64,000 nucleotides of DNA from positions 62,001 through 126,000 of the forward strand of contig CALCST010000025.1 in NCBI GenBank assembly GCA_937894065.1, written 5' to 3'. The stretch comes from an uncultured Parabacteroides sp. GTDB lineage: Bacteria > Bacteroidota > Bacteroidia > Bacteroidales > Tannerellaceae. The translations under genes were made by a program, and so were the position numbers. Numbering within the stretch: position 1 is the first letter of the stretch; each line of letters starts with the position of its first letter. Below are positions 8,551 to 16,297 of this stretch, piece by piece. The notes beneath the pieces are model-generated. The model had not been told where the DNA came from and made no database searches. It worked only from the letters and a program-made list of their open reading frames with translations.

Positions 8551-9174
8551 ATGATTATGAAACATATAATATTTATCATGGTTCTATTGCTAACTTCAGT
8601 TCCGGGTTTTTCAAAACAATCAAACAATAAAAATACTATAAATTTTATGGAAACAAAACAGAAAACTCTTGTAGCCTTTTTCTCACGGGCCGACGAAAAT
8701 TACGCAGTGGGATATATCAAGAAAGGGAACACACATATAGTAGCAGAAATGATTGCAGCTGAAACCGAAGCCGATATGTTTCATATCGAAACTGTAAATC
8801 CATATCCGGCAAACTACAACGAATGTATTAAAGTAGCCAAACGCGAAAAACAATCAAAAGCTCGTCCGGAAATAAAAGGAGATGTTCGTGTGGAAGATTA
8901 CGATGTAATTTTTTTAGGTTATCCTAATTGGTGGGGAGAAATGCCAATGGCAGTATATACATTTATCGAGAAACATAACTGGCAAAATAAAATTGTAATT
9001 CCTTTCTGCACACATGAAGGAAGCGGACTTTCAGGCACAGAACGTCGTATTCAATCTACTTGTGAAGGAGCAACAGTTATGGAAGGAATTGCCATTCGCG
9101 GTTATACCGCACAAAACGAACAGGAAACAACAAGAAAAACTGTTCAGACATGGATTAAAGGATTTAACTTTTAA
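8551..9174 (+). CDS. Flavodoxin-like protein with N-terminal signal peptide
   Basis: 207 residues as read from the first ATG. Residues 3-22 (MKHIIFIMVLLLTSVPGFSK) look like a signal peptide. The flavodoxin_4-type FMN fold follows from about residue 38 (TLVAFFSRADENY, GNTHIVAEMIA, DVIFLGYPNWWGEMPMAVYTF, PFCTHEGSGLSGTERRI). An internal ATG at 8647 (METKQKTL) would give a cytoplasmic flavodoxin, so the location depends on which start is used. Relatives in gut Bacteroidetes commonly carry a signal peptide beside an AKR. It probably carries electrons for the SDR or the iron-sulfur AKR encoded next to it. Confidence 0.87.
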   Translation: MIMKHIIFIMVLLLTSVPGFSKQSNNKNTINFMETKQKTLVAFFSRADENYAVGYIKKGNTHIVAEMIAAETEADMFHIETVNPYPANYNECIKVAKREKQSKARPEIKGDVRVEDYDVIFLGYPNWWGEMPMAVYTFIEKHNWQNKIVIPFCTHEGSGLSGTERRIQSTCEGATVMEGIAIRGYTAQNEQETTRKTVQTWIKGFNF

Positions 9175-9199
9175 AAGTTCATTTATTGGCTAGTTTGAT

Positions 9200-10597
9200 A
9201 TGGAAACACAAAATAAAAATATAATCAATCGTCGAGATTTCATTAAGATAACAGGAACTGCTGGATTAGCTTTTTCCGGACTTCCCGGGTGTAATAACCA
9301 GGAAAACTCACAAAAACAAATTGTGCCTTCAGGGAATAGTAAAATGACATATCGCATAAATCAGACTACAGGCGATAAGGTTTCTTTGTTGGGATTTGGT
9401 ATGATGCGTCTGCCATCTGTTGGCGGACGAAGTGCACGTGAGGGGAATGAAGAGATAGATCAGGAAATGGTAAACGAACTAGTTGATTATGCTCTTGAAC
9501 ATGGTGTAAACTATTTTGACACATCACCAGCTTATTGCCGTGGAGGTTCAGAACGTGCAACAGGAATAGCCCTAAGCCGCCATCCAAGGAAAGATTATTT
9601 CATAGCTACCAAGCTTTCTAATTTTTCACCTTCAACATGGTCAAAAGAGGCTTCTATAGCAATGTATCACAATTCGTTCAAACAACTTCAGACCGATTAT
9701 ATCGACTATATGTTACTACATGGCATTGGTATGGGAAATGGAATGGAAGAATTTGAATCACGATACATAAACAACGGTGTGTTGGATTTCTTGTTGGAAG
9801 AACGTGAAGCCGGACGTATACGAAATCTGGGATTCTCATATCATGGAGATATTAACGTATTCAACAGATTACTTGCCGAGCATGACAAATATAAATGGAA
9901 TTTTGTTCAGATTCAAATGAACTATCTGGATTGGAAATATGCCCAACAGATTAATCCACGTAACACAAATGCGGAGTATCTGTATAATGAAGTTGCAAAA
10001 AGAGATATTCCTATCATAATCATGGAGCCATTACTTGGAGGAAGGCTTTCCAATGTGCCAGATAACATTGTTCCACTCTTGAAACAACGTGAACCTGAAA
10101 AAAGTGTTGCTTCATGGGCATTCCGATTTACCGGAACATATCCGAAAGTACTTACAGTACTTAGCGGTATGACAAGAAAGGAACATCTACAGGATAATCT
10201 GGTGAGTTATTCACCTTTGCAGCCGTTAAGCGAGGAAGACCTTGATTTCCTGCAAGAGATAGCCGACAATATGATGAAATACGATACTATTCCATGTAAT
10301 GACTGCAAATATTGTATGCCTTGCCCCTACGGAATAGATATACCAGCCATTCTATTACACTATAATAAATGTCTGAATGAGGGTAATATATTAAATTCCT
10401 CGCAAGATAATAACTATCACAAAGCTCGCCGAGAATATCTGATTGGTTATGATCGGAGCGTTCCTAAACTACGTCAGGCAAATCATTGTATCGGATGCGG
10501 CCAGTGTAGTCCTCATTGTCCGCAACGTATTGATATACCGTCAGAATTGCATAGGATAGATGAGTATGTAGAAAAGCTGAAACAAGGTCTTTTATAG
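9200..10597 (+). CDS. Aldo/keto reductase with Tat-like signal and C-terminal 2[4Fe-4S] ferredoxin domain
   Basis: 465 residues. The N-terminus NRRDFIKITGTAGLAFSGLPGC is a twin-arginine signal, with a cysteine that could be lipidated (although Pro at -2 is unusual). The AKR barrel (about 50-350) has the tetrad Asp/Tyr in YFDTSPAYCRGG, Lys in FIATKLS and His in MLLHGIG. The last 110 residues hold two cluster motifs, CNDCKYCMPC and CIGCGQCSPHC. Such ferredoxin-fused AKRs are a known family; the iron-sulfur domain suggests electron delivery from a ferredoxin or flavodoxin rather than NADPH alone. The gene follows the flavodoxin by 25 bp and probably uses it as partner. Confidence 0.9.
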   Translation: METQNKNIINRRDFIKITGTAGLAFSGLPGCNNQENSQKQIVPSGNSKMTYRINQTTGDKVSLLGFGMMRLPSVGGRSAREGNEEIDQEMVNELVDYALEHGVNYFDTSPAYCRGGSERATGIALSRHPRKDYFIATKLSNFSPSTWSKEASIAMYHNSFKQLQTDYIDYMLLHGIGMGNGMEEFESRYINNGVLDFLLEEREAGRIRNLGFSYHGDINVFNRLLAEHDKYKWNFVQIQMNYLDWKYAQQINPRNTNAEYLYNEVAKRDIPIIIMEPLLGGRLSNVPDNIVPLLKQREPEKSVASWAFRFTGTYPKVLTVLSGMTRKEHLQDNLVSYSPLQPLSEEDLDFLQEIADNMMKYDTIPCNDCKYCMPCPYGIDIPAILLHYNKCLNEGNILNSSQDNNYHKARREYLIGYDRSVPKLRQANHCIGCGQCSPHCPQRIDIPSELHRIDEYVEKLKQGLL

Positions 10598-10602
10598 GTT
10601 AT

Positions 10603-10650
10603 TTCCCTGCACTGATATGAATGTTGTCATTTCCATACCAGTGTGGGGAA
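10603..10650 (+). terminator. Hairpin just after the aldo/keto reductase gene
   Basis: TTCCCTGCACTG (10603-10614) against CAGTGTGGGGAA (10639-10650) pair at about 10 of 12 positions, starting 5 bp after the stop codon. There is no immediate T tract, so it may protect the 3' end rather than terminate. Confidence 0.4.
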
Positions 10651-10686
10651 TGTAATTCTTTCTTCACTGTATTTTCTTCATTAAAA

Positions 10687-10774
10687 TATATAGTATATTT
10701 TCTCCCAAAATCTCCCAGTGTTTTTTTCGGAACATCGGCATGTTTCTCCCTGAACATGCCGAGCTTTTTATTTA
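10687..10774. repeat. 22-nt phased dyad array A6 (4 units), containing a terminator-like hairpin
   Basis: Units begin at 10687, 10709, 10731 and 10753, exactly 22 nt apart, with a shared layout AA(n) - core - TTTTTTC. The third unit core AACATCGGCATGTT is a dyad. The fourth (AACATGCCGAGCTTTTTAT) closely resembles a unit of array A2 (AACACTACGAGCTTTTTTC). Adjacent units also pair with each other: CGGCATGTT (10736-10744) with AACATGCCG (10753-10761), followed by T5, which would act as a terminator for the AKR operon. Confidence 0.7.
10736..10769 (+). terminator. Rho-independent terminator within array A6
   Basis: A perfect 9-bp stem (10736-10744 / 10753-10761) with an 8-nt loop, then AGCTTTTTA. 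It lies 138 bp downstream of the AKR stop and upstream of the dcp-like promoter. Confidence 0.65.
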
Positions 10775-10843
10775 TAAGTAACGACTTCGGGAAGTTCAAT
10801 AAAAATATTACTTCAAAAATTAAAAGTCTCAAAGAATAAAAAC

Positions 10844-10851
10844 TATTTTTG
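10844..10851 (+). promoter_or_regulatory. -7 element of the M3 peptidase gene
   Basis: TATTTTTG matches TAnnTTTG 30 bp before the start codon. No clear -33 element. Confidence 0.5.
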
Positions 10852-10881
10852 CACTTGTTTAATCAATAATATAGAGATAGT

Positions 10882-12981
10882 ATGAAAAGACTTATCTTTA
10901 ATGTAGTTTTATTATTAAGTTTCATAAATATGACAGAAGCTGCAAACAATCCGTTCTTCGGAAAATACAAAACGCCGTTTGAAACTCCGCCTTTCGACAA
11001 GATTAAGACTGAGCATTATGAACCAGCGTTTGAAGAAGGTATAAAACAATTGAAAGAAGAAGTTGATGATATTGCTAACAATTCTAAACCGGCAACTTTT
11101 GAGAATACAATTGTTGCACTTGAAAGAAGTGGCGCCTTGCTGAATAAGGTAAGCAATGCTTTCTTCAATGTTCTAAGTGCTGACGCTACAGATGAGATGA
11201 TGGAAATTTCACAGCGAGTTTCGCCAAAACTTTCCGAGAGCAGCAATTATATTTATCTTAACGATAAACTTTTTGCAAGAATAAAAGAAGTTTATGATCA
11301 GAAAGACAAACTGAATCTTTCAATTGAAGATGCAAAACTTCTGGAAGAGACTTATAAAGCTTTCCAGACAAGTGGTGCTACACTGAGCGCTGAGGACAAG
11401 GAAAAATATCGTAAGCTGAGCACTGAGTTGAGCGTTCTGACTCTTCAGTTTGACCAAAATGCTCTGAAAGATGAGAATCGCTTCGAAATGTTGCTTACAA
11501 AAGAAGAAGAGCTTGCCGGATTGCCTGAAAGCGCAAGAGAAGCTGCAGCTTTTGCTGCAAAAGAAAAAGGTAAGGAAGGATGGTTGTTCAATCTTTCTGC
11601 TCCAAGTTATGTTCCTTTCCTACGTTATTCCGACAACAGGGAGTTGCGCGAAAAGCTTTATAGAGAATACATGAGCGTCGGCAACAAAGGTGATGAATAT
11701 GACAACAAGGATATTATCAAACGAATTGTCAATATTCGTCTGGAAATAGCAAAATTGATGGGTCACAAGAACTTTGCCGAATATAAACTTGAAAATAAGA
11801 TGGCAAAGACTCCTGCTAATGTTTATAACTTACTGAACCAGCTTTTGGAAGCTTACAAGCCTGTTGCTATCAACGAGTTCAACGCTGTTCAAGGTTTTGC
11901 AAGAGGTATGGAGCAGAAAAATATCGACATTATGCCTTGGGACTGGAGTTATTATTCTGAAAAGCTTAAGAACATTGAGTTCAATGTAAACGATGAAATG
12001 ACTCGTCCTTATTTCCAGCTCGACAGCGTGAAGAAAGGTGTGTTTGGTCTTGCCACACAGCTTTACGGACTTACTTTCAAGGAAAACAAGAAAATTCCTG
12101 TTTACAACAAGGAAGTTCAGGCTTATGAAGTGTATGATGCTGAAGGCAAATTCCTCTCAGTACTTTACACAGACTTCTTCCCTCGCGAAGGCAAACAGTC
12201 CGGAGCTTGGATGAACAGCATCAGCCAGCAATATAAGGATGCAAAAGGTAAAGACCATCGTCCGCAGATTATTATTGTGATGAATTTCACACGACCGACT
12301 GACACAAAGCCTTCACTTCTGACATTCAGCGAAGTGGAAACATTCCTTCACGAGTTCGGACATGCATTGCATGGAATGTGTGCTCAAGGAACATACGCAA
12401 GTCTTTCGGGAACAAATGTTTACCAGGATTTTGTGGAATTGCCATCACAAATAATGGAAAACTGGTTGACTGAAAAGGAATATCTTGACCAGATTGCCAA
12501 ACATTATGAAACTAATGAGAAAATACCGGCTGATTTGGTGCAGAAAATAATCGACGCTTCAAATTTCAACTGCGGTTATGCTTGCTGCCGTCAGCTTAGC
12601 TTCGGTATGCTTGACATGGCTTGGCATACTTTGGAACAGCCTTTCGAAGGTGATGTTATAGCATTCGAAAAGAAAGCATGGGCTCCGACTGTAACAGTGC
12701 CTGATGTTCCGGGAACACTGATGAGCAGCAGCTTCGGACATATTTTTGCCGGTGGATATGCAGCCGGATATTATGGTTACAAATGGGCTGAAGTTCTGGA
12801 TGCAGACGCATTCTCTATGTTCAAAAAAGCAGGAATATTCAATAAGGATGTAGCAAAATCATTCTATGATAATATTCTTACAAAAGGCGGTGTTGAAGAT
12901 CCGTCGGTTCTTTACAAGCGTTTCCGTGGTCAGGATCCGACTATCGATGCATTGTTGATACGTAATGGTATAAAAAAATAA
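10882..12981 (+). CDS. dcp: M3-family oligopeptidase, dipeptidyl carboxypeptidase-like
   Basis: 699 residues with a signal peptide (MKRLIFNVVLLLSFINMTEA) that places it in the periplasm. The mature protein is a full-length M3A metallopeptidase. It starts with the family's NPFFGKYKTPFETPPFDKIKTEHYEPAF and contains the zinc site HEFGHALHGM (about residue 490) with the third ligand Glu in QDFVELPSQIMENW. It also has the C-terminal SSFGHIFAGGYAAGYYGYKWAE substrate-binding block. Family members trim dipeptides or cleave short peptides. It is a single gene with its own -7 element, and a GC-rich hairpin follows. Dcp and oligopeptidase A are hard to separate by sequence alone. Confidence 0.92.
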   Translation: MKRLIFNVVLLLSFINMTEAANNPFFGKYKTPFETPPFDKIKTEHYEPAFEEGIKQLKEEVDDIANNSKPATFENTIVALERSGALLNKVSNAFFNVLSADATDEMMEISQRVSPKLSESSNYIYLNDKLFARIKEVYDQKDKLNLSIEDAKLLEETYKAFQTSGATLSAEDKEKYRKLSTELSVLTLQFDQNALKDENRFEMLLTKEEELAGLPESAREAAAFAAKEKGKEGWLFNLSAPSYVPFLRYSDNRELREKLYREYMSVGNKGDEYDNKDIIKRIVNIRLEIAKLMGHKNFAEYKLENKMAKTPANVYNLLNQLLEAYKPVAINEFNAVQGFARGMEQKNIDIMPWDWSYYSEKLKNIEFNVNDEMTRPYFQLDSVKKGVFGLATQLYGLTFKENKKIPVYNKEVQAYEVYDAEGKFLSVLYTDFFPREGKQSGAWMNSISQQYKDAKGKDHRPQIIIVMNFTRPTDTKPSLLTFSEVETFLHEFGHALHGMCAQGTYASLSGTNVYQDFVELPSQIMENWLTEKEYLDQIAKHYETNEKIPADLVQKIIDASNFNCGYACCRQLSFGMLDMAWHTLEQPFEGDVIAFEKKAWAPTVTVPDVPGTLMSSSFGHIFAGGYAAGYYGYKWAEVLDADAFSMFKKAGIFNKDVAKSFYDNILTKGGVEDPSVLYKRFRGQDPTIDALLIRNGIKK

Positions 12982-12997
12982 AAGACAAATAACAAAA

Positions 12998-13019
12998 GAT
13001 GGCGGGAAATCCCGCCATC
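12998..13019 (+). terminator. Hairpin terminator after the M3 peptidase gene
   Basis: GATGGCGGGA / TCCCGCCATC, a perfect 10-bp GC-rich stem with a 2-nt loop drawn (4-nt in practice), 16 bp after the stop. The following TTGTCT is a weak T tract. It may function in both directions. Confidence 0.7.
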
Positions 13020-13044
13020 TTGTCTACTCAAAATAGCTTGATAT

Positions 13045-13482
13045 ATGAGTGACAAAGCGAATAAACAGCACGAAATAGATAAAAGATATCTGAGAATGGC
13101 TGCAATATGGGCCGAAAATTCATATTGCATAAGGAGAAAAGTTGGTGCTCTAATCGTAAAAGACCAAATGATAATATCCGACGGATATAACGGAACTCCT
13201 GCCGGTTTTGAAAACGTATGTGAAGACGAACACAACATCACAAAGCCTTATGTGCTGCATGCAGAGGCAAATGCAATTACAAAGGTTGCAGCTTCGTCAA
13301 ACAGCAGTAAGGACGCAACAATTTATATCACTTCCGCTCCATGCATTGAATGTGCGAAACTGATTATACAATCAGGAATAAAAAGAGTAGTTTTCTCAGA
13401 AAAATACAGGACAGAAGAAGGTTGTGATTTGCTGAAAAGGGCAAATATCGAATTGGAATATATTGAAATTGACAAAGACTGA
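13045..13482 (+). CDS. dCMP deaminase
   Basis: 145 residues, usual length for the deoxycytidylate deaminase (ComEB-like) family. It converts dCMP to dUMP, the substrate of thymidylate synthase. The zinc site is complete: His72 and Glu74 in HAEANAI, and Cys100/Cys103 in PCIEC. The N-terminal RRKVGALIVKDQMIISDGYNGTPAGF block binds the nucleotide. It precedes the ctpA-like gene by 77 bp on the same strand, but a terminator overlapping its stop suggests separate transcription. The family also contains tRNA and riboflavin deaminases; the dCMP assignment rests on length and the NGTPAGF motif. Confidence 0.93.
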   Translation: MSDKANKQHEIDKRYLRMAAIWAENSYCIRRKVGALIVKDQMIISDGYNGTPAGFENVCEDEHNITKPYVLHAEANAITKVAASSNSSKDATIYITSAPCIECAKLIIQSGIKRVVFSEKYRTEEGCDLLKRANIELEYIEIDKD

Positions 13483-13502
13483 CAATAAAAGTAGTCTTTT
13501 TT
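13474..13502 (+). terminator. Terminator overlapping the dCMP deaminase stop codon
   Basis: AAAGACT (13474-13480) / AGTCTTT (13493-13499), followed by TTT. A family-B-like sequence (CAGTTAACTAGTTAAAAAG, ACAAGTTGAC) comes directly after it (13503-13537). Confidence 0.6.
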
Positions 13503-13559
13503 CAGTTAACTAGTTAAAAAGAAAACAAGTTGACATTACGTAATAAATAAACATAAACT

Positions 13560-15191
13560 ATGGACAGGAACAACAAGCATTCCGTTTGGCTTCCGGTGAT
13601 AATAGCTCTAAGCATTGCGTTGGGAGTTTTCGTCGGCAACCATTATAATACATTAAGCAAGAAAAATCCTTTTACCCAATTCAATTCCGGCAACAATAAA
13701 ATCGATGCTATATTGCGTATCATAAACGAACAGTATGTTGACACGGTAGATATGGGTAAACTTATCGAAGGAACTATTCCTAAAATATTCAGTGAACTGG
13801 ACCCTCACTCTGTATATATTTCGGCAAAGGATGTGGAAAGAGTGAATGAAGATTTGGAAGGTTCGTTCAGCGGAATAGGTGTATCTTTCAATTTGCAGAC
13901 GGATACAATTCTAATTATCAGTGTTATTCCCGGTGGTCCATCGGAAAAAGCCGGTTTGTTGCCTTTCGACAGAATTATCACTATAAACGACTCTGTATTT
14001 GCAGGCAAGAAAATCAGCCAAAACGATATTATGAAGAATCTAAGAGGAGCCAAGAATAGTACAGTAAAACTTGGTATCAAAAGAGGAAACGAACCGGAAT
14101 TGCTGACATTTGAAGTTACCCGTGGAGATGTTCCTGTAAACTCTGTGGATGTTGCCTATGAAGTGGCTGACAATATCGGTTATATTAAGGTTAGCAAATT
14201 CGGACGTACTACATACAATGAGTTCATAACTGCAATAGCGAAGCTTAAACAAAAGGGTTGCTCGTCTTTCATTATCGACCTCAGAAGTAACACTGGCGGT
14301 TATATGGAAGCAGCAGTAAATATGATTAACGAATTTATGCCTGAAGGAAGTCTGATTGTTTATACAGAAGGAAAATCATTTCCTCGTTCTGATGTTTATG
14401 CAAACGGAACAGGAACTTGTAAAGATGCTCCAATTGTTGTTCTGACAGACGAGATATCAGCATCGGCAAGTGAAATTTTCTCCGGAGCTATTCAGGATAA
14501 CGACAGAGGCTTGATTATCGGACGAAGAACATATGGTAAAGGGCTTGTTCAATCACCAATCAAGTTGACTGACGGTTCAGAAATTCGTCTTACTATTGCC
14601 AGATATTATACACCTTCAGGAAGATGTATCCAGAAACAATATGAACTTGGTGAAGGTGATAAATATGATCAGGATATATATAACAGATTCATGCACGGAG
14701 AATTTGACTCGGCTGACAGTATCAAGCTTGATGACAATTTGAAATATCAGACAGCAGGCGGACGAACTGTTTATGGCGGAGGTGGTATTATGCCGGATAT
14801 CTTTATCCCAAGAGATACAAGCGGAATAACATCATATTTCTCTAATGTAATCAACAGTGGTGTTCTTTATTTGTATGCCCTTGAATATTCAGACAAGAAT
14901 AGAGATAATTTCTCAAAATACAAGAGTTATGAGGAGCTGTATGACTATTTAAAGAAACAGCCTATTCTTAATGAATTCACAAATTTCGCTGCTAAAAAAG
15001 GTATAAAGAAACGTCCTAATCTGATTGCTATTTCCTCTAAATTGATAGAGAAACAGCTTCATGCTTATATTGTAAGGAATTTCTTTGATGATCCAGGATT
15101 CTATCCTATTTTCCTGAGCGATGATATAACTATAAAAGAAGCTATTAAAGTGCTTCAGGAAGGAAAAGCAAATCCGCTTGAAAATAAATAA
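13560..15191 (+). CDS. S41-family C-terminal processing protease (CtpA-like)
   Basis: 543 residues. A membrane anchor or signal (VWLPVIIALSIALGVFVG) is followed by an N-terminal helical region, a PDZ domain (about 95-180, FSGIGVSFN and SVIPGGPSEKAGLLPFDRI) and the S41 protease domain. The catalytic serine is in DEISASASEIF and the lysine in RRTYGKGLVQ. A C-terminal extension of about 170 residues is usual in Bacteroidetes members. It acts in the periplasm on C-terminal tails of envelope proteins. A family-B hairpin repeat begins 3 bp after the stop codon and fills the gap to the next gene. Confidence 0.92.
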   Translation: MDRNNKHSVWLPVIIALSIALGVFVGNHYNTLSKKNPFTQFNSGNNKIDAILRIINEQYVDTVDMGKLIEGTIPKIFSELDPHSVYISAKDVERVNEDLEGSFSGIGVSFNLQTDTILIISVIPGGPSEKAGLLPFDRIITINDSVFAGKKISQNDIMKNLRGAKNSTVKLGIKRGNEPELLTFEVTRGDVPVNSVDVAYEVADNIGYIKVSKFGRTTYNEFITAIAKLKQKGCSSFIIDLRSNTGGYMEAAVNMINEFMPEGSLIVYTEGKSFPRSDVYANGTGTCKDAPIVVLTDEISASASEIFSGAIQDNDRGLIIGRRTYGKGLVQSPIKLTDGSEIRLTIARYYTPSGRCIQKQYELGEGDKYDQDIYNRFMHGEFDSADSIKLDDNLKYQTAGGRTVYGGGGIMPDIFIPRDTSGITSYFSNVINSGVLYLYALEYSDKNRDNFSKYKSYEELYDYLKKQPILNEFTNFAAKKGIKKRPNLIAISSKLIEKQLHAYIVRNFFDDPGFYPIFLSDDITIKEAIKVLQEGKANPLENK

Positions 15192-15194
15192 TTT

Positions 15195-15318
15195 AAGTTT
15201 CGCAAGTTGCTCAACTTAAAAGTTAACAAGGCTTCAGATACAAGTTGAGCTTGCGAAACTTGAATAAATAATAATTGACAAGCGAACGAGTTGGCAATGT
15301 TCAACTCACCAAACTAAC
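15195..15318 (+). repeat. CTCAACTT/AGTTAACAAG hairpin element (copy B2)
   Basis: It starts 3 bp after the ctpA-like stop. AAGTTTCGCAAG-TTG-CTCAACTT (15195-15217) pairs with AAGTTGAGCTTGCGAAACTT (15242-15261): a 20-bp stem with a 3-nt bulge. The first 50 bases are nearly identical to copy B3 (minus strand, 30958 downwards), including the loop words AAAAGTTAACAAGGCTTCAG. A second block (ATTGACAAGCGAACGAGTT at 15276 on) matches copies B1 and B5. Confidence 0.8.
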
Positions 15319-15331
15319 AATTGAAATAAGA

Positions 15332-15901
15332 ATGGAAGCATCACAAGCAAAGCAACAACTCAGAAAAGAAATAGCTTGTATAAAAAAGCTTCAATCCAAA
15401 GAAGACTTATCAAACTGGTCTGCTCAAATCATGGAAAAGATTGAGCAGACCAGTCTTTTTAAACAAGCAAATAACATAGCTGTATATTATTCCTTAAAAG
15501 GCGAAGTGGAAACAGACTTATGGATTGAAAAATGGTACACAAAAAAGAACATAATTCTTCCTGTAGTTGACGGTGACGACTTGATTATGGTCCGCTACGA
15601 AGGAAAAGAAAGTCTCAGAAGCGGCTCTTTTGGTATAATGGAACCGGTTGTAACTCCTGATAATATTTTCCCGGAAAATAATATTGACTTGGTAATTGTT
15701 CCTGGTGTAGCCTTTGACAAAAGCCTGAACAGAATGGGACGAGGCAGAGGTTTCTACGATCGTTTGCTGTCCGGTCTGAATGTGCCGAAAATAGGTATAT
15801 GTTTCGGTTTCCAGTTTTTTGATAAAATACCCGCAGAGGGATTTGACAGGAAAATGGATATGGTAATAACGGAAAAAGATGTGATTGGTATAAAAGAATA
15901 A
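15332..15901 (+). CDS. fthC: 5-formyltetrahydrofolate cyclo-ligase
   Basis: 189 residues from the ATG at 15332 (MEASQAKQQLRKEI). A longer frame begins at 15275, but its first 19 residues are read through repeat B2, so the downstream ATG is used. The ATP-dependent enzyme converts 5-formyl-THF to 5,10-methenyl-THF. Family marks are YYSLKGEVETDLW, the ILPVVDGDDLIMVRY region, FGIMEP and the phosphate-binding GRGRGFYDRLL near the C-terminus. Length is normal. It is probably transcribed with ctpA or from a promoter inside the repeat. A hairpin terminator overlaps the stop codon. Confidence 0.93.
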   Translation: MEASQAKQQLRKEIACIKKLQSKEDLSNWSAQIMEKIEQTSLFKQANNIAVYYSLKGEVETDLWIEKWYTKKNIILPVVDGDDLIMVRYEGKESLRSGSFGIMEPVVTPDNIFPENNIDLVIVPGVAFDKSLNRMGRGRGFYDRLLSGLNVPKIGICFGFQFFDKIPAEGFDRKMDMVITEKDVIGIKE

Positions 15902-15936
15902 CGAGCTGTCCTAAAAAGGGCAACTCGTTATTTTTT
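15897..15936 (+). terminator. Terminator overlapping the fthC stop codon
   Basis: AATAACGAG (15897-15905) / CTCGTTATT (15924-15932), then TTTT. It includes the TAA of fthC. It may also serve the ferredoxin gene arriving from the other side. Confidence 0.8.
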
Positions 15937-15981
15937 ATAAGCAATCTGCTTAGCAGATGCTTAATACATGCTTCGGTCTGA

Positions 15982-16149
15982 TTATGCCGGATGAATAGCT
16001 TCAGTAGGACAAGCGTCAGCGCAAGTTCCACATTCTGTGCACATATCAGGGTTGATGCTGTATTTATCACCTTCTGAAATTGCACCTACCGGACATTCGT
16101 CAATACAAGTACCGCAAGCAATACAATCGTCGCTAATTACGTAAGCCAT
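15982..16149 (-). CDS. 2[4Fe-4S] ferredoxin
   Basis: A 55-residue protein that starts MAYVISDDCIACG. It has two classical cluster motifs, CIACGTCIDECP and CTECGTCADACP, and nothing else, which makes it a clostridial-type low-potential ferredoxin of normal size. It carries electrons between oxidoreductases such as pyruvate:ferredoxin oxidoreductase and hydrogenase or Rnf in anaerobes. It is monocistronic, convergent with fthC and divergent from the PorT-like gene, with its own -7 element 37 bp upstream. Confidence 0.95.
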   Translation of the reverse strand: MAYVISDDCIACGTCIDECPVGAISEGDKYSINPDMCTECGTCADACPTEAIHPA

Positions 16150-16185
16150 TTTTATAAACGTTTAAAATGATAACTATTAGTGATA

Positions 16186-16193
16186 CAAAAGTA
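16186..16193 (-). promoter_or_regulatory. -7 element of the ferredoxin gene
   Basis: Minus-strand TACTTTTG (TAnnTTTG consensus), 37 bp before the ferredoxin start. No TTTG at -33. Confidence 0.5.
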
Positions 16194-16258
16194 GAGTTTT
16201 ATTCGATATTAAAAAATATCTGAGGCAAATATTTTCTCAAATATTCCCAATTTTGCAA

Positions 16259-16266
16259 TATCTTTG
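16259..16266 (+). promoter_or_regulatory. -7 element of the PorT-like gene
   Basis: TATCTTTG fits the consensus, 31 bp before the chosen ATG at 16298. An upstream ATG (16253) lies before this element, so it cannot be in the transcript; this decides the start. Confidence 0.6.
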
Positions 16267-16297
16267 CCTTTGCTTCGTTAATAATAAAAACAACAGA

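Noticed and set aside
10599..10839. Two opposing small open frames (72 and 77 codons) between the aldo/keto reductase and M3 peptidase genes
   Set aside because: They cover a hairpin, array A6 and a terminator; composition follows the repeat units and no start signal or family is seen.
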